From Brevibacillus sp. (GTDB lineage Bacteria; Bacillota; Bacilli; Brevibacillales; Brevibacillaceae), in NCBI GenBank assembly GCA_029240815.1, contig JARDZO010000135.1, positions 1 through 14,634 of the forward strand: DNA of 14,634 bases, read 5' to 3'. Numbering within the stretch: the stretch's first letter is position 1; each line of letters begins with the position of its first letter. The position numbers and the translations under genes were made by a program. Below the pieces are notes generated by a model. That model searched no databases, had not been told where the DNA came from, and saw only the letters and a program-made list of their open reading frames with translations. Below are positions 12,937 through 14,634 of this stretch, piece by piece.

Positions 12937-14634
12937 TCAGTCCGTTTGTTTGGATATTCCCGCAATGATCACATCAATAACAGCAGATCTCCCCGCTTGC
13001 ACTGCTTCCATCCCTCGTCGCAAAGCAGCTTTTACTTCGAGAGGATCTGCTACGCGCTCCGCATAGGCACCTCCTGCGGCTTCCGCTATTTTGGCAAAAT
13101 CGGCGGGCTGATCAAAATTCACCCAGTAGCTGTCTGACTCTTTGGCATAGCCACCCGGATACAATCGGTCCACGTTATGTTTGGTTGCTTTCCACCCTTG
13201 GTTGTTGTAGATGACGGTGAGAAAGGGAGCGTCGTATTTTCGCGATACCCAATGAACCGAAGAAGGAATGCTGAAAAAATAGCTGCCATCGCCAGTCAGA
13301 TTAAGCACAGTCTTGTCCGGAGACGCTAGCTTTGCTCCTATGGCTGCGCCACCATTCCAGCCTAAAGAAGTTCCGCCGCTGCCAAAAAACGTTCCTGGCT
13401 TTTGTCTGGGCAAATGCTGATTGACTGCCTTCGCGTTGGTGATCGTTTCATTTAACACCAGTGTCTCATCATCGATGATCTCCCGTAGACAGGCAGTCAG
13501 CCACTCTGGTGTAATCCGCTGATCAGTGGGCGCTTTCTCTTTTTGTTCCCATGACTCACGCTGTCGATCGTGTATGGCACCCATTCTCTCTGCACGATCT
13601 CGTATTTTATCTACGTCAATGGGCAACGGGGCTAGATACTGATTGATTTGCATCAGGGCTTCATAGACTTCCGCTTTGAAATAGCGCTCTGAAGGCATTG
13701 ACCAAAGAGGCAGCTTTTCCTTTAACGGGTCGACATCAATATAATAGACTTTCCCGTCCACTCGGGGTTTTTTGATCGAGGGAACCCATGGAACGTCTGA
13801 ATCCAGTACGAGAATCACATCTGCATCGGAAACGTATTCCTCAACCGAATAGCCTAGATGCAACGGGTGATCAGCAGGAAAATTCATGTACGAGCTGTAG
13901 TGCTCAATGACCGGTATCGCCAAACTCTCACACAACTGGACGAGCTCTTGTACCGTGTGGGGATTGCGACCAGCGTACGAAGTGATGACTAAGGGATTGA
14001 CTGCTTCCAGAAGAGCAGATACCAGTTCTTTGACTCCTGCTTGTGGCAAGGCGGTTGACTCTAATGGAGACCAGCCTTTTTGAGTCGTACCTGGAGTCAC
14101 GGTTTCCTCCAAAATCTCTCGCGCTCCCGTGAGATAGACAGGCCCTCTCGGTTCACTGTGAGCCAGTTGCAAAGCCCTGTGGACGACCTGATTGATATTG
14201 GAACCCGTGCGAATGCTGTAATCCCATTTGACGTACGGCCGAACCACTCCATGCTGATCATACGTATCCTGCAAAAAGTTGGCAGGAGATTTACGTGCTC
14301 CCCGCATTTCTTCTATTGTGTAGGGTGTTTCTCCCGCAAAGATAAAGACCGGGACACGCGCACGCGCCGCATTATGGACAGCTCCACCCAAATTTTGCGT
14401 CCCGACATCACAATGCACAAACACCCCCTGTGCCTTTCCGGTGACTTGTGCATACCCATGGGCCGCACAAAGCGCGACATGCTCATGCGGGCATATCACG
14501 ACCTTCGGAAGAGGACGATGTTCTGCATTCGCTTTGGCCAGTCCTTCGATGATCGTCGGATGGTCACTGCCAAAGTTGGAAAAGAGATAGGATACTCCTC
14601 CTTCGTGCAATGCATGGAGTAAGGCATCTGCTGT
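12937..14634 (-). CDS. Thiamine-diphosphate 2-oxoacid decarboxylase/synthase family enzyme (5' end cut)
   Basis: The frame is open to the right edge, so 565 residues are visible and a short N-terminal piece is missing. The internal TTG at 14610 is not the start. The domain order is that of acetolactate synthase and benzoylformate decarboxylase: PYR domain with cofactor-activating Glu51 in PHEHVA, central domain, and PP domain with GDGS (448-451) and the closing Asn-Asn at 477-478. In residues aligned by eye, NFGSD (Ser23) and VHCDVGTQN (His74) match Ser26 and His70 of benzoylformate decarboxylase; acetolactate synthases have GG and SGPG there. The second active-site histidine of that enzyme (His281) is not matched, where DVPWVP occurs. 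It probably decarboxylates or carboligates a 2-oxoacid such as an arylglyoxylate; the exact reaction is open. Confidence 0.85.
   Translation of the reverse strand, partial: TADALLHALHEGGVSYLFSNFGSDHPTIIEGLAKANAEHRPLPKVVICPHEHVALCAAHGYAQVTGKAQGVFVHCDVGTQNLGGAVHNAARARVPVFIFAGETPYTIEEMRGARKSPANFLQDTYDQHGVVRPYVKWDYSIRTGSNINQVVHRALQLAHSEPRGPVYLTGAREILEETVTPGTTQKGWSPLESTALPQAGVKELVSALLEAVNPLVITSYAGRNPHTVQELVQLCESLAIPVIEHYSSYMNFPADHPLHLGYSVEEYVSDADVILVLDSDVPWVPSIKKPRVDGKVYYIDVDPLKEKLPLWSMPSERYFKAEVYEALMQINQYLAPLPIDVDKIRDRAERMGAIHDRQRESWEQKEKAPTDQRITPEWLTACLREIIDDETLVLNETITNAKAVNQHLPRQKPGTFFGSGGTSLGWNGGAAIGAKLASPDKTVLNLTGDGSYFFSIPSSVHWVSRKYDAPFLTVIYNNQGWKATKHNVDRLYPGGYAKESDSYWVNFDQPADFAKIAEAAGGAYAERVADPLEVKAALRRGMEAVQAGRSAVIDVIIAGISKQTD

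Noticed and set aside
14608..14610. TTG as the start of the thiamine enzyme
   Set aside because: The frame continues upstream to the window edge with typical family sequence (TADALLHAL), so the true start is outside.
214..14622. Many plus-strand open frames of 60-190 codons
   Set aside because: All lie opposite well-supported minus-strand genes or mostly within them, lack recognisable motifs and consistent ribosome sites, and are best explained as antisense shadows of those genes.
12937..14634. Thiamine enzyme as acetolactate synthase (ilvB)
   Set aside because: No small-subunit or branched-chain pathway gene follows, and the Ser and His positions fit decarboxylases better.

Overview
The window reads as part of a bacterial chromosome from the Bacillales. 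Strong AAGGAGG-type ribosome sites, GTG and TTG starts, a lipoprotein solute receptor, a YkuR-like M20 enzyme and a RibC-like flavin enzyme fit a Brevibacillus or Paenibacillus relative. The genus is an inference. All thirteen coding regions lie on the minus strand, so transcription runs from high to low coordinates. I found no RNA genes, insertion sequences, CRISPR arrays or prophage genes.

Layout in transcription order. (1) 12937-14634 is a thiamine-diphosphate enzyme whose 5' end is cut by the right edge; it is closed by a terminator at about 12883-12914. (2) 12151-12792 is a GntR/FCD regulator with its own sigma-A promoter and terminator. (3) Operon 1 (6604-11858) starts from a near-consensus promoter at 12034-12063. 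It encodes an adducin-like class II aldolase-fold protein, a HisC-like aminotransferase, a D-2-hydroxyacid dehydrogenase, a lipoprotein solute-binding protein and an M20 deacylase, and ends at a strong terminator (6545-6591). (4) Operon 2 (183-6410) encodes an FAD aromatic hydroxylase, a RibF-like FAD synthetase, a fumarylacetoacetase-family hydrolase, a DinB/YfiT-fold protein, a gentisate 1,2-dioxygenase and an aldehyde dehydrogenase. A weak terminator follows at 133-160. (5) A promoter at 61-90 points left towards a gene outside the window.

Operon 2 looks like a gentisate pathway: hydroxylation to gentisate, ring cleavage to maleylpyruvate, isomerisation (proposed for the DinB protein) and hydrolysis to fumarate and pyruvate. 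The FAD synthetase may supply the hydroxylase, and the aldehyde dehydrogenase may produce the aromatic acid. Operon 1 and the thiamine enzyme have the activities needed to feed in an arylglycine, aryl-alanine or mandelate-type compound: deacylase, aminotransferase, hydroxyacid dehydrogenase, 2-oxoacid decarboxylase. That funnel is a hypothesis from gene content; no substrate can be read from sequence.

The most notable points are the DinB protein as candidate thiol-dependent maleylpyruvate isomerase, the FAD synthetase lacking the riboflavin-kinase signature, and a shared palindrome over the -35 boxes of two promoters 12 kb apart, which suggests one regulon.
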